A stretch of 64,000 bases of DNA from CAVUMR01 sp963742715 (GCA_963742715.1 CAVUMR010000001.1:558001-622000), one strand, 5' to 3'; numbered from the stretch's first letter, positions 34,001-43,971 are shown. Translations and numbers: made by a program. The notes: a model not told the origin generated them from the letters alone.

Positions 34001-37000
34001 TGTAGGTGTAGCTGTCGGTACCGCCGGGAGCGCTGGCGTCGGTGAGCCGGCCGGCCAGGTCGTAGTCGAGCGTGCGGCCGGCGGTGCTCGACTCGGCGCC
34101 GGAGCCGGTCTCGGTACGCAGCCGACCGGCCGCGTCGTAGCTCCGTTGCCGGGTCACGCCGCCGGGCGAGGTCAGCTTCACCGGGTCGCCGGCCTCGTTG
34201 TACGTCGCCGTCCAGGTGCGGTCGGCGGGATCCGGCTGGGTCGAGGTGGCCGGCTCGATCACCGACTCGGGCAGCCCGAGACTGTTGTACGAGTAGATCG
34301 TCGCGTTGCCGCGCCCGTCGGTGTACCGGGTGCGGTCACCGGCCGCGTCGTACCCGAACCGGGTGGTGATCGAGGCGGTGTCCGACACCGGTTCGACCTG
34401 CCGGACCAGCTGGTTCAGCGCGTCGTAGGAGTACGAGGTGGCGTGCCCGAGCGGGTCGGTGGAGGTGACCAGGTTGCCGGCCTCGTCGTAGTCGTACGAC
34501 TCGGTCCGCAGGGTCGCGCCGGCACTGTCCAGATCGGACTCCGCCACCGCGCGGCCGACCGTGTCGAACCCGGTCTTGGCGGTACGACCGAGCCCGTCGG
34601 ACAGCCGTACCTGCCGGCCGGCGAAGTCGTACCCGTACTGGGTGGCGACTCCGGACGGGTCGGTCAGGCGGGTCAACTCGCCGACCGAGTCGTACGTACT
34701 GGTGGTTTTCGCGCCGCTCGGCGAGGTGGTGACGGTCAGGTTGCCGGCGTCGTCGTACCCGTAGCTGGTGGTGAAGTTGTCGGCAACCGGGTGCCGCTCG
34801 ACCTGGGTCACGCTGTCCGGACGGTCGAGATCGTCGTAGGTGGACCGCACCGTCGCGCCGGTCGGGTCGGTGACCGTGAGCACGTCGCCGGTGCGGGTGT
34901 ACGTGTACTGCCAGACCGCCCGGTCGTCGTTGTCGCGGGCCGGCTCGTCCCGGCTGACCAGCCGGTTCAGCCGGTCGTACCGGTAGGTCGTGGAGTTGCC
35001 CAGCGGGTCGGTGCTCTCGGTGACGTTGCCGAGCCCGTCGTACCGCTGGCGGCTGACCGGGGTGACCGTGGTGCCGCCGCCGGGTGGTGTGTACGACGGC
35101 CCGGTGGTGCTCACCGGACGACCCGCCCGGTCGTAGCCGACCCGGGTGGTGTTGCCCAGCTCGTCCGCGCTCTCACTGGGCTGGTCGAACGTGTTGTAGC
35201 CGACCGTGCGGGTGGGCCGCAGCGTGACGGGCGCGCCACCGCCGCTTTCGGTGGCCACCGCCGGCATGGTCACCCGGGTCTGCCGGCCCAGCTGGTCATA
35301 GCTGTACGAGGTGGTGTACGCGGCCGGGTCGGCGCCGCTGACATTGCCGCGCGGATCGGTGGTACCGGTGAGCAGCCCGCGCTGGTCGTACGAGTGGGTG
35401 GTGACCAGTTCCTCGGCGCCCGCGGTCTGGGTTTCCCTGGTCAGGTTGCCGGCCAGGTCGTAGGTGTAGTCGACCACCTCGGGCGAGGCGGGCAGCGTCC
35501 ACGGCACGTTCGACGGGTTGCCGGAGCGCTTGACCTGGGTCACGTTGCCGGCCAGGTCGTACGTGAACGAGGTGCGCCGGGCCAGCGTGCCCGGGTCGAC
35601 CACGGTGCTCGCGACCTGCCCGTTGGTACCGATCGTGTGCTGGGTGACCAGGGCGCCGTTGCCGGTCACCTGCTGGGTGAGGTTGCCCGCGCCGTCGTAG
35701 CTGTCGGACTCGACCTGGTAGTCGCGGGTGCTCCCGTCCGGGTTGTGGAAGTCCTTGAGCGTGATGGTGTGGAGCAGGTCGTCGTTGTAGTAGTCGTACC
35801 GCAGCTCGTGGCCCATCGCGTCGGTGTCGCGCACCATCCGACCGGCGTTGTCGTACGCGTACGAGTGCAGCACCAGGTCGTCACCCGGACCGGGGTCGCC
35901 GGCACCGGACGGGTCGCCGTCCCAGTCCCGCAGCCGTACCTCGGCGAGCATGTTGCGGTCGGTGTAGCCGTAGGCGTACTCGTTGCCGTTGGCGTCCGCC
36001 ATCGACGTGCGGTTGCCGAACCGGTCGTACCCGTAGCTGGTCTCGTTGCCCTCCGGGTCGGTGACCCGGGCGAGCCGGTTGTGGTCGTCGTACTCGTACG
36101 TGGTGGTGCGGGTGTCGTCGCCGCCGGTCAGGTCGGCCGCGTCCACCTTGATCAGGTTGCCGTCGACGTCGTAGCTGTTGGTGGTACGCCCCTGGTGGGT
36201 CACGCCGGTGACGACGTTGGTGGTGGCCGGCTCGGTGGTGCTGACCAGCCGGGACAGCGCGTCGTAGGTGTACGTGGTGGTGACCCCGGCCGGGTACGCG
36301 TCGGACACCTCGGTCTCGCTGGCCCGGCGACCGATCGCGTCGTACCCGTACGTGACGACCAGTCCGGCCGGCGTGGTCACCCGGGCCAGGTCACCGTTGC
36401 TGTAGTAGGCGTACCGGGTCACCGCACCGCGCGGGTCGGTGCTGGTCGCGAGCAGTCCGGCCGGCACGATGCCGCCGCCGTACGCCGCTTCGGCACCGGT
36501 GGTGTACGCGTTGCGGGTGACGCTGCCGTCCGGGTTGGTCTGGGTGGCGATCTCGCCGGTCAGGCCATAGGTGTACGTGGTCCGGTAGGTGTTGTCGGTG
36601 GCGCTGGTCGAGCGCGCGTCCCGGGTCTCGGTCGGCATGTCGTTGCGCGGGTCGAACGGATTCGTCGCCGCGCCCGGGTACGTGTAGTACGCGGTGTGGC
36701 AGTCGCCCTCGTCCGGCAGCCGGCAGGTCTTCCGCGAGCTGAGGTTGCCGCGGTCGTCGTACGTCATCGAGGCGGCGTCGCCGTTCTCGTTCCGTACCAC
36801 GCTCTGGAAGCCCTGGTCGTCGTAGGAGAACGTGCGGATCGCCATGCCGTCGAGGTCGTGGCCGTCGAACACCGGGCCGTCCGCGCTGCCCGGGATCGTG
36901 GTACAGAACTCCGGGTCGCCCGGATCGGGCGTCTTGCACGTCTCGGACGGCGTCGGGGTGGGCGACGGCGACGGGTAGCCGGGCTTGTCCTCGTCCCGCA

Positions 37001-40000
37001 GCCCGATGCCCAGCGGTGCGCCGGACCGGACCATCCGCCCGGCCAGCGCGTCGTACTCGTACAGGTACGCCCGGTCGGCCGGGTCGCGCACCTCGATGCC
37101 GCGGCGCAGGTCGGTGTCCCCGCCGTAGACCAGCGGCGCGGAGATCGTCCAGGTACCGCCGTTGCGGTCGGTGTACCCGGTGACCCGGTCGGTGTCGGTC
37201 GAGTAGCTGACCTCGGCGGATACCGTGCCGCTCGGCAACGTGACGGTGCTGACCTGGTCGGCCGCGGTCGTCCCGTACGTGTAGTGCGCGGTCACCGCGG
37301 ACGGGCCGAGCGGGTGGCTGTACACCGCGACCTCGTCGATGGTGCCGGTGTAGTACCGCTGCGCGGTACCGCCCCACGCCGGCCAGCTCGCCGGGGTACT
37401 CGCGTACCCGGCCCCGACCTGGTTGTACGTCAGCGCGGTGGTGTCACCGATGGAGCCGGTGAGCGTACCGACGCTCCTGCCGTCCAGGTACAGCGTCTGG
37501 GTGGTGCCCAGGTTCGACAGCACGGCGTGGTGCCATTTGCCGTCGTTGACCAGCGTGTTCGAGCTGATCGGGGCGATCGTGCCGGTCCAGAACTGGCCGT
37601 GCAGCCTGCCGTCGGTGCCCTGGTACAGCAGCGGTACGCCCAGCGTGGAGCTCTGGCCGACCGCCTTGTCCTGGTAACCGACGAGCGGGCCGCCGCTGCC
37701 GGTGGCGGTCGACTTGAACCACACCTCGACGGCGGCGTCCCGGCTCTGCTTGACCTTGCCCTTGGGCAGGTCGAGGTAGGACGAGGTGCCGTTGAAGGTG
37801 CCGGCGGTGTCGCCACTGCCGGCGATCGCGCCGGCCGCGGCCAGCGTGACGTTGTGGTAGCTGCCGGCGTCCTTGCCGAGGTTCACCGCGATCTGGCTGG
37901 CCGCCGCGGTACCGCTGTCGTCGCCGACCCGGTAGTACGCCTCCGGCCGGTCGTCGAGTACCGCGCTGCGGTAGTGCGAGCCGGTCGTGTAGTCGTACGT
38001 GGTGCACACCGAACCGGGCGCGCAGACCTTGGTCAGCAGGTCGCCGGAGTAGGTGTAGTTCCAGGTCAGCGCCGAGCCGTTCACCGGGTCGGTACTCACG
38101 GTCGCGACGTGCGCGCCGGACCAGGTGAAGCTCAGCTTGCGGCCGGCGGTGTTGGTCTGGCTGTTCGACACCTGCGCCTTGGCGAGCCTGCCGCTGGACA
38201 GGTCGTACGTGAGCACGACCGACCGGCCGGCCACGTCGGACATCCTGTTGAGCCGGCCGGACGCGGAGAACTGGTAGGTGGTGCCGGACTTGTCCAGCAG
38301 CTTCCAGCTGGTGCCGTCGAAGGTGAGCTGCGCGGACCGGCCCTGCGGCGCGGCGTACTTCCCGTCCGGGTTCCTGCCGAACCGGACCTCCTGCCCGTCC
38401 GGGTAGGACACCACCACGTTGCCGGTGCCGTCGTTGTCGTTGACCAGCGCCATGTCGTACTGCGTGGTCCAGCCGGCGCCGAACGGCGAGTCGCGCCGGG
38501 GATCGAGGCTGTTGTACGTGCGGACCAGCGTCAACGCCGGGCCGGTGGTGGCCGCGGAGGCGTCCACCGCGGCGGTGGAGAAGTTGCCGACCTGCGGGTC
38601 GAACTCCTTGTCCTGGCTGCCGTACGGCGCGCCGGCCACATGCGAGGTGATGTCCGGCTGCGGTACCGAGGTCAGCAGCGCGGACCGGTCGGACGGGGTT
38701 TCGGCGCCGTTGGCGTCCTTGACGAACGAGCGCCACAGGTACGTCCTGCTCCAGTACAGCCGCCCGGCCGGCACGGTCCACTCCGGACTCGACTGGTACG
38801 GCGTGGTGGTGCAGTTGACCGGCTGGTCGTCGGCGTCGGACTCGCAGAGCTCGAACTTGTACTGCAGGCCGCTGCCCGGGGTCGCGTCGATGTCCACCGC
38901 GTTGGCCCACAGCTGCGGCGTCAGCGTCTGCGCCTGGTACCCGTTCGGCGGGAACAGCGCGTGGAAGATCGGCGGGATGTTGAACACCTGGAGCACGATC
39001 CGGCCGGGCGGCACCTGCTCGTCGGTGAAGACCGGGCCGCCCTTGTGCACCATGGTGAAGTCGAGGAAGTACCGGCCGACCGGCAGCGCCTTGATGGTCG
39101 CGTCGAGCGTCACCTTCGCGCCCCGGGCCACCGTGCCGGGCAGGTTGGCGGCGCGCTGCTGGGTGACCGCCGCGCCGGTCTCGGCGTTGTACGCGCGGTA
39201 CGCCAGGTAGTAGTTGCCCGACGTCCACGACTCGGCGGACAGGTTGGTGACCGACACCTTCACGACGCCGGCCTGGTTCTGCAGTACCGGCGGGTCCGGC
39301 ACCGGGTTCGGGATCGTGTACTTCGCGTTGTACGGGCTGTGCGTCACGTACAACTTCGGCGGGTTGGCGGTACCGGTGCCGGCGAACTTCTTCCACGCGG
39401 TGTGATCGGTGGCCGAGGCGCGCAGCGACAGGCCGTAGTCGGGCTTGCCGTCGGCCCAGCCCTGTACCAGCTTGCGACCGCCGGAGCCGAGGTCGAACAG
39501 GGTCGGGCGGGTCGGGCAGGCCGACTGCGACTGGCCGAACGCGATGTACCCGTAGGCGAACGACCGGCTGGCAAGCGCCGAGCCGACCGAGGGGCCGGGG
39601 TAGGAGTAGCTGCCGCCGGACGACCAGTTCTCGGTGACCGGGTGCACGCTGACCGAACGCGTCTTGCAGGAGGCCGCGTCGTAGTTCACGACCTGCAACT
39701 GCACGCCGTAGATCGTGTGGTGGGCGAGCTGTCCGGCCAGCCCGCCGAACTTGAGGTACGACGCCGCGGCCGAGCCGTCGTTGCCGACCAGCAGGCTGTC
39801 GGTACCGGGGCTGGACGAGCCGCCGTGTACTACCAGGCCGCTGTCCGCGTTCGCGGTGGCCACGCTCGGGTCGACCAGCACCGGGTACACCCGGGCCGGG
39901 TCGGCGAGCCAGGCCGCGTCCAGGTCGACCCGCAGTGCGGTGGTACGGCCGGAGCCGACCAGCCGGTAGCGCACGCCGGCCGAGGTGGCCGGGCCGGCGG

Positions 40001-41108
40001 TCGTGTCCGACGACGGGGTGCCCGCGGCGGTACCGGCCGGGGTGTTCGCCGAGTCGGCCATCGAACCGGCCGGGATGACCGCGCGCGCGTGACCGTCGGA
40101 GTCGGTCAGCACCACCTGGTCGCCGACGACCCGCGCGGACAGTCCGGTCAACCGCAGCGGGAACAGGTACGACGTGGCCGCCGACCGGGACCGCAGGACC
40201 AGCGTCTCCTTGATCCCGCCGCCGACCGTGTCGAGCCGCAGGTCGGTACCGGGCCACACGCCCGGGTAGGTGATCGTGGAGCCGTGCGCCTGTCCGGCGA
40301 CCCCGGCCGCGCGGTCGAGCCCGAAGCCGAACGCGTGCTCGCGGTCGAGCGCCACTGACGCGAGGCTCGGCGCGTCGGCGCGGCCGGCGTACCGGATGTC
40401 GACCGCGTCCGCGGTGTTGTGCCAGCCGCTGGCCGAGGGCGCGAGCCGCGGGTCGATGGCGGACCAGACGCCGTCGGGGCGCCGGTAGTTGACCGGGGTG
40501 GCGGAAACCTCGGTGGTCTCGGTGCCGTCGGTGTTCGTGTACGTGGTGCCGAACGCGGTACGGCGGGCCGGCGCCTCGTGGCTGCTGCGCGCGTCGAAAC
40601 CGCGCACCGGCCTGGCCTTTGCTGCGACCACGGTCGCCTTGTTCGGCTTCGGCTTCGCCGCCTTGCCGGGCTGGCGCAGCGGGTACCGGCTGCGCAGCGT
40701 CGTCGGCCTGGTGTGGTTGCCGGCGCCGCGGACCAGGTGCCCCTTGCCGGCCGCCGAGGCCCAGCGCTGCTCCGGCGCGGGCTTGGCGTGGTGCGCCGCG
40801 GCCGGCTCGGGGAAGCTCGGCGCGGCCATGATGCCGCTGTCCGCGCTGCCGGTGAGTACCAGCGCGAGCGTCGCGGTGAGGGCTATCGGGTGGTACGGCC
40901 GGAGCCGGCGCAACCGGTTCGGGCGCCCGTTCCGGGACCCGCTCCGTGGCCCGCTTCGTGACCCGCTCCGGGGTCCGTTTCGTGACCCGCTCCGGGGTCC
41001 GTTTTTCGGCCCGCTCCGGGGCCGGCGAACCGCGGCGGGGACGGCGGCGGCCAGCCGTACGACTCGCTCGCGAATGGACTTTCCGGGCAGACTGACGCGC
41101 CCATTCAT
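31038..41108 (-). CDS. giant secreted RHS-repeat protein with Hint and HNH nuclease tip
   Basis: 3,356-residue polymorphic-toxin-like protein. N-terminus: a basic leader with Gly/Arg/Ser repeats, then a hydrophobic signal segment (HPIALTATLALVLTG, residues about 72-95). Then a DNRLRE-like wall/stalk region (about 400-640), a LamG-like lectin domain (about 1100-1270), and a long RHS/YD array (about 1300-2680; repeats such as YDAAGRLRTETG). The RHS core reads LGYQGEWTDPDTGQVDLGAR and WYDPSTGAF near 2690-2715. It is followed by an amphipathic Lys/Ala/Trp helix region (about 2740-2910), a Gly/Ala-rich hydrophobic stretch (about 2945-3080), a Hint domain (3085-3253) and an HNH nuclease (3253-3356). 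ATG 41108 has a GGGGGGAAG ribosome site. Confidence 0.93.
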   Translation of the reverse strand: MNGRVSLPGKSIRERVVRLAAAVPAAVRRPRSGPKNGPRSGSRNGPRSGSRSGPRSGSRNGRPNRLRRLRPYHPIALTATLALVLTGSADSGIMAAPSFPEPAAAHHAKPAPEQRWASAAGKGHLVRGAGNHTRPTTLRSRYPLRQPGKAAKPKPNKATVVAAKARPVRGFDARSSHEAPARRTAFGTTYTNTDGTETTEVSATPVNYRRPDGVWSAIDPRLAPSASGWHNTADAVDIRYAGRADAPSLASVALDREHAFGFGLDRAAGVAGQAHGSTITYPGVWPGTDLRLDTVGGGIKETLVLRSRSAATSYLFPLRLTGLSARVVGDQVVLTDSDGHARAVIPAGSMADSANTPAGTAAGTPSSDTTAGPATSAGVRYRLVGSGRTTALRVDLDAAWLADPARVYPVLVDPSVATANADSGLVVHGGSSSPGTDSLLVGNDGSAAASYLKFGGLAGQLAHHTIYGVQLQVVNYDAASCKTRSVSVHPVTENWSSGGSYSYPGPSVGSALASRSFAYGYIAFGQSQSACPTRPTLFDLGSGGRKLVQGWADGKPDYGLSLRASATDHTAWKKFAGTGTANPPKLYVTHSPYNAKYTIPNPVPDPPVLQNQAGVVKVSVTNLSAESWTSGNYYLAYRAYNAETGAAVTQQRAANLPGTVARGAKVTLDATIKALPVGRYFLDFTMVHKGGPVFTDEQVPPGRIVLQVFNIPPIFHALFPPNGYQAQTLTPQLWANAVDIDATPGSGLQYKFELCESDADDQPVNCTTTPYQSSPEWTVPAGRLYWSRTYLWRSFVKDANGAETPSDRSALLTSVPQPDITSHVAGAPYGSQDKEFDPQVGNFSTAAVDASAATTGPALTLVRTYNSLDPRRDSPFGAGWTTQYDMALVNDNDGTGNVVVSYPDGQEVRFGRNPDGKYAAPQGRSAQLTFDGTSWKLLDKSGTTYQFSASGRLNRMSDVAGRSVVLTYDLSSGRLAKAQVSNSQTNTAGRKLSFTWSGAHVATVSTDPVNGSALTWNYTYSGDLLTKVCAPGSVCTTYDYTTGSHYRSAVLDDRPEAYYRVGDDSGTAAASQIAVNLGKDAGSYHNVTLAAAGAIAGSGDTAGTFNGTSSYLDLPKGKVKQSRDAAVEVWFKSTATGSGGPLVGYQDKAVGQSSTLGVPLLYQGTDGRLHGQFWTGTIAPISSNTLVNDGKWHHAVLSNLGTTQTLYLDGRSVGTLTGSIGDTTALTYNQVGAGYASTPASWPAWGGTAQRYYTGTIDEVAVYSHPLGPSAVTAHYTYGTTAADQVSTVTLPSGTVSAEVSYSTDTDRVTGYTDRNGGTWTISAPLVYGGDTDLRRGIEVRDPADRAYLYEYDALAGRMVRSGAPLGIGLRDEDKPGYPSPSPTPTPSETCKTPDPGDPEFCTTIPGSADGPVFDGHDLDGMAIRTFSYDDQGFQSVVRNENGDAASMTYDDRGNLSSRKTCRLPDEGDCHTAYYTYPGAATNPFDPRNDMPTETRDARSTSATDNTYRTTYTYGLTGEIATQTNPDGSVTRNAYTTGAEAAYGGGIVPAGLLATSTDPRGAVTRYAYYSNGDLARVTTPAGLVVTYGYDAIGRRASETEVSDAYPAGVTTTYTYDALSRLVSTTEPATTNVVTGVTHQGRTTNSYDVDGNLIKVDAADLTGGDDTRTTTYEYDDHNRLARVTDPEGNETSYGYDRFGNRTSMADANGNEYAYGYTDRNMLAEVRLRDWDGDPSGAGDPGPGDDLVLHSYAYDNAGRMVRDTDAMGHELRYDYYNDDLLHTITLKDFHNPDGSTRDYQVESDSYDGAGNLTQQVTGNGALVTQHTIGTNGQVASTVVDPGTLARRTSFTYDLAGNVTQVKRSGNPSNVPWTLPASPEVVDYTYDLAGNLTRETQTAGAEELVTTHSYDQRGLLTGTTDPRGNVSGADPAAYTTSYSYDQLGRQTRVTMPAVATESGGGAPVTLRPTRTVGYNTFDQPSESADELGNTTRVGYDRAGRPVSTTGPSYTPPGGGTTVTPVSRQRYDGLGNVTESTDPLGNSTTYRYDRLNRLVSRDEPARDNDDRAVWQYTYTRTGDVLTVTDPTGATVRSTYDDLDRPDSVTQVERHPVADNFTTSYGYDDAGNLTVTTSPSGAKTTSTYDSVGELTRLTDPSGVATQYGYDFAGRQVRLSDGLGRTAKTGFDTVGRAVAESDLDSAGATLRTESYDYDEAGNLVTSTDPLGHATSYSYDALNQLVRQVEPVSDTASITTRFGYDAAGDRTRYTDGRGNATIYSYNSLGLPESVIEPATSTQPDPADRTWTATYNEAGDPVKLTSPGGVTRQRSYDAAGRLRTETGSGAESSTAGRTLDYDLAGRLTDASAPGGTDSYTYNDRGAVLTASGPAGDASFGYDADGLLTSRTDASGTSRYSYVKGRLATETDGITGTPQTLSYDGSGQVRTVDYGSGRVRTFGYDNLGRIASDTLRNGTGGTAASIGYGYDLNDNLTRKTTTGTAGAADNTYTYDYAGRLASWTAGGVTTGYSWDDSGNRTKAGTKTASYDERNRLISDSDFTYSYTARGNIATRTSSGFSEQFSFDAFDRLISDDGHTYSYDALDRLATRDATALRYAGQDDQVVSDGTGTYAYGALDELLAVAEGGDKRLAVSDRHGDVVGDFDPADTALAALTDSTGYDPFGTVIASDGDDPNLGYQGEWTDPDTGQVDLGARWYDPSTGAFDSRDDTQYTAGDSILANRYVYAAGDPMDNTDPDGNWPSCGWCHKAVHAVSHAVSSGAKAVYHGVSWAAGHAWSAIKTVGHAISSAAKWVYNKAKSAARWVANKVASAARWVYNKAAAAVQWAKQKAEQIRQAAIARARQITHAAKAAAKWAAQHNSLPAIKAALKPVYSGLKKVVSAAASLPAAVVSTVRDVVHDVAKTVQVVYEKAVEAAGAVVDAVSTAAQAVSEYAQAALPMVAGIAAGLLTTAGCLALTGGAGSAACVVAGFAVGGAVTNALSCPPGRSIAGCAATGAIAGAVAGVVTVATGGAGGGLAATMFSGALASAAADATEQAITTGEVDTTEVVEQGVVGGLTAGLFHGAGKVGGRVRAGRACNSFAAGTAVLMADGTHKPIEDVQVGDKVMATDPTTGETSAKPVTDVIAGTGPKNLVAVTVSTSANDRPDDGSRVGTTADATITATANHPFFVDDRGQPVTHDPAVGGHWATAGALKSGESLDTLDGTDAQVRSTDAWLATTTVYNLAVDDTHTFYVQAGYDDVLVHNCGRKGLDFNDAERQKVYDANSAKNGGQLKCDYCGRDVTRRPSIINGVRQRGLPDDAQIDHVEPKWAGGCGAAHNGCVACRACNRDKWTKTLEDWDDELRDWLDP
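31041..31352 (-). other. HNH endonuclease toxin tip of the RHS protein
   Basis: Residues 3253-3356. A zinc-type CDYCGRDV knuckle, DDAQIDHVEPKWAGG with the catalytic Asp-His, and CVACRACNRDKWTK with the second CxxC and the Asn-Arg-Asp-Lys end make a complete HNH fold. All catalytic and metal positions are present, so DNase activity is predicted. Confidence 0.85.
31353..31856 (-). other. Hint autoprotease domain of the RHS protein
   Basis: Residues 3085-3252 begin with Cys (CNSFAAGTAVLMADG), have block-A-like KPIEDVQVGDKVMATDP and block-B-like ATANHPFFV, and end TFYVQAGYDDVLVHN before Cys 3253. This is the intein-like pretoxin Hint arrangement; cleavage after Asn 3252 would free the last 104 residues. 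Confidence 0.85.
40929..41004 (-). repeat. 24-bp tandem repeats in the RHS leader region
   Basis: Three copies of a 24-bp unit encoding GPRSGSR(N/S) lie in the N-terminal basic leader before the signal segment. They give a strongly positive n-region of about 70 residues. Confidence 0.8.
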
Positions 41109-41291
41109 GTACTTCCCCCCGTGCGTGCGCCTGGATCACCTCTCGACCGGAATGTGCCCCGGTCACCCCAAACGCGAGGAACGGTACATGACTTTCAGTA
41201 ACGGGCTACCGAATAAAACTTATCTACGACATCACTGTGGGACACCGCTCACACGGCGGAATACCGCGCGGTAGCTGGGATTCCAGCGGAA

Positions 41292-41329
41292 TTCGGACTG
41301 TCCGAAGTCGACATTCCGACACAATGTCG
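41292..41329. promoter_or_regulatory. two inverted repeats between mqnC and the RHS gene
   Basis: TTCGGAC-T-GTCCGAA (41292-41306) and CGACATT-N7-AATGTCG (41309-41329) stand side by side just past the mqnC stop, upstream of the RHS gene. They may be a weak terminator for mqnC or operators. The 229-base gap also has an AT-rich patch near 41205-41225 (minus strand TAGATAAGTTTTATT) that probably includes the RHS promoter. Confidence 0.4.
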
Positions 41330-41337
41330 TGCTTGGT

Positions 41338-42543
<1,206 letters not shown>

Positions 42544-42550
42544 GGATCCG

Positions 42551-42556
42551 AGCGTA
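42551..42556 (-). promoter_or_regulatory. -10 box of a probable leaderless mqnC transcript
   Basis: Minus-strand TACGCT lies 7 bases before GTG 42543, and no Shine-Dalgarno sequence is visible. Confidence 0.4.
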
Positions 42557-42614
42557 CTGCCCGGTCAACCTGCCCCGGCCGGGCGTCGCGCCGGTGTGAC
42601 GTACCTGTCCGGCG

Positions 42615-43082
42615 CTACCCGGGGTGCCCGGCCGACGCCTGGTCCGGCGAGGTCCGGCCCGTCGCCGGCCGGTCCGCGCCGAACGCGACCGCGAGCAGCG
42701 CCGCCCCGACGACGAGGTGCAGCGCGTTGTCCGCGCCGTTGAGGGCGAGGACATTGGCGGCGGTACCGGCCGCGAGCAGCCCGGCCACCCCGAGCGCCAG
42801 GTACCCGCTGCCGAGCACCCCGTTGGTCAACCGGGCCAGCTCCACGCTCACGATCGCGCCACCGATCAGCACCGCGCCGGCGACCAGGTGTACGACGTCG
42901 TGCAGCAGGTTCACCTCGAACAGGCCGAACAGCAGTACGCCGTGCCGGCCCGCCGCCGGGTGTCCGCCGGAGAGCACCAGGCCGATCAGCCCGAACAGCG
43001 TGAACGCGACCCCGGCGAGGGCGCTCACAGCCGGATTGACCCGCCGGCGGGTCACCGCCCCGGTCGCGTTCGATGTCGTCAT
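42615..43082 (-). CDS. DUF4383 membrane protein
   Basis: 155-residue protein with four hydrophobic segments (about residues 20-40, 57-78, 88-108 and 118-135) of the DUF4383 family, function unknown. HDVVHLVAGAVLIGG and NALHLVVGAALLA are family-typical His-containing helices. ATG 43082 has GGAGG upstream. The gene lies directly downstream of the SigK/RskA-like pair and has its own SigK-like promoter motif, so it is a likely member of that regulon. Confidence 0.88.
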   Translation of the reverse strand: MTTSNATGAVTRRRVNPAVSALAGVAFTLFGLIGLVLSGGHPAAGRHGVLLFGLFEVNLLHDVVHLVAGAVLIGGAIVSVELARLTNGVLGSGYLALGVAGLLAAGTAANVLALNGADNALHLVVGAALLAVAFGADRPATGRTSPDQASAGHPG

Positions 43083-43119
43083 TCGGTCCTCCCGCGACCA
43101 GTCACCCGGCTTGTCCGGG

Positions 43120-43147
43120 AGTTCGTGCCCGCGGGTACGACCGGATG
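43120..43147 (-). promoter_or_regulatory. SigK-like promoter of the DUF4383 gene
   Basis: Minus strand CATCCG-N15-ACGAAC. The -35 sits in ACCCATCCGG, the same ten bases found before the sigK-like gene. The mycobacterial SigK consensus, as I recall it, is CATCCA with CCGAAT about 15 bases on. Confidence 0.5.
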
Positions 43148-43158
43148 GGTCCGATTGG

Positions 43159-43971
43159 TCAGGCGAGCGGGAGTTGCATGACCGGTGGTGTGGTCGGCCG
43201 AGCGGAACCGGCCACCGGTTCGACCGTCATCGCGAGCGCGTCCGCGCCGGTGACCTGCGACAGCAGTGCGGTGGCGCTGCGCCGGCCGGGCGGCAGTACC
43301 CCGGCCGAACGAGGGGTGCCAGCGGTGATCAACCACAGCTGGTACGTCCGGCCCGACGCGACCGCGGGCAGCTCGGTGAGTACCGCCACCGACTGGTCCA
43401 GGGTGGCCGAGGTGACCAGCGCGAGCGATCCGCCGCCGGGTACCGACCCGGTGCGCACCCGCGCGTCCGGCGCGGCCAGGACTGTCGCGACCCGGGCCCG
43501 GTCCGCGGCCGACTCGGCCTCCGCCTGCGCCGCCGCCGCTCGGGCCGCGTCGGCGCGATTCTCGGCTGCTCCCACCCGCGCCTGCTGTACCGCGTAGGTG
43601 CCGGCGGCCGCGCCGAGCGCCAGTACGGAGGCGACCGCGGCGGCCGCCGTCCACCGGCGCCAGCGCAGCGTCGCCGCGGCCGGCAGTGCCTCGCTCCGCC
43701 GACCGGGTGGCAACTGCGCGGTCTCCCTCGCCTGGGCGAGCACCCGCTCCCGCAGCGCCGGCGGGGCCGGCTCGGCGACCGCCTCGCCCAACTGGGCGGC
43801 GGTGGCCCGCAGTTCGGCCACTTCCGCCGCGCAGGTCGCGCAGCCGGCCACGTGCCGCTCCACCGCTGCCCGTTCGAGGTCGTCGACGGCGTCCAGCGCG
43901 TACGCGCCGGTGAGCACGTGTACGTCGCCGTTGGGGCCGCCCCGCCCGAACACCGTGCCGTGCGCGGCCAT
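43159..43971 (-). CDS. RskA-like anti-sigma factor
   Basis: 270-residue single-pass anti-sigma-K-type regulator. The N-terminal sigma-binding domain has HVAGCATCAAEV (H-x3-C-x2-C zinc motif, residues about 40-47). One transmembrane segment (about 105-127) and a coiled Ala/Arg/Glu stretch (about 133-160) precede the extracytoplasmic RskA domain (VLTELPAVASGRTYQLWLI, PPVMQLPLA). It should hold the adjacent sigma factor at the membrane and release it after regulated proteolysis. The ATG at 43971 overlaps the sigma stop (TGATG). Confidence 0.9.
   Translation of the reverse strand: MAAHGTVFGRGGPNGDVHVLTGAYALDAVDDLERAAVERHVAGCATCAAEVAELRATAAQLGEAVAEPAPPALRERVLAQARETAQLPPGRRSEALPAAATLRWRRWTAAAAVASVLALGAAAGTYAVQQARVGAAENRADAARAAAAQAEAESAADRARVATVLAAPDARVRTGSVPGGGSLALVTSATLDQSVAVLTELPAVASGRTYQLWLITAGTPRSAGVLPPGRRSATALLSQVTGADALAMTVEPVAGSARPTTPPVMQLPLA

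Noticed and set aside
31134..40358. 3,074-codon open frame antisense to the RHS gene
   Set aside because: It is the complement-frame shadow of a GC-rich gene: no recognisable domain, composition dominated by Arg/Gly/Val, no ribosome site, and the opposite strand has unmistakable RHS, Hint and HNH motifs.
37444..41166. 1,240-codon frame on the same strand as the RHS gene
   Set aside because: Alternative frame of the RHS gene with Arg/Ala/Gly-rich composition and no domains; the true frame continues through it.
26555..41337. Insertion sequence or integrase bordering the RHS island
   Set aside because: No transposase, terminal repeats or tRNA attachment site visible at either edge.
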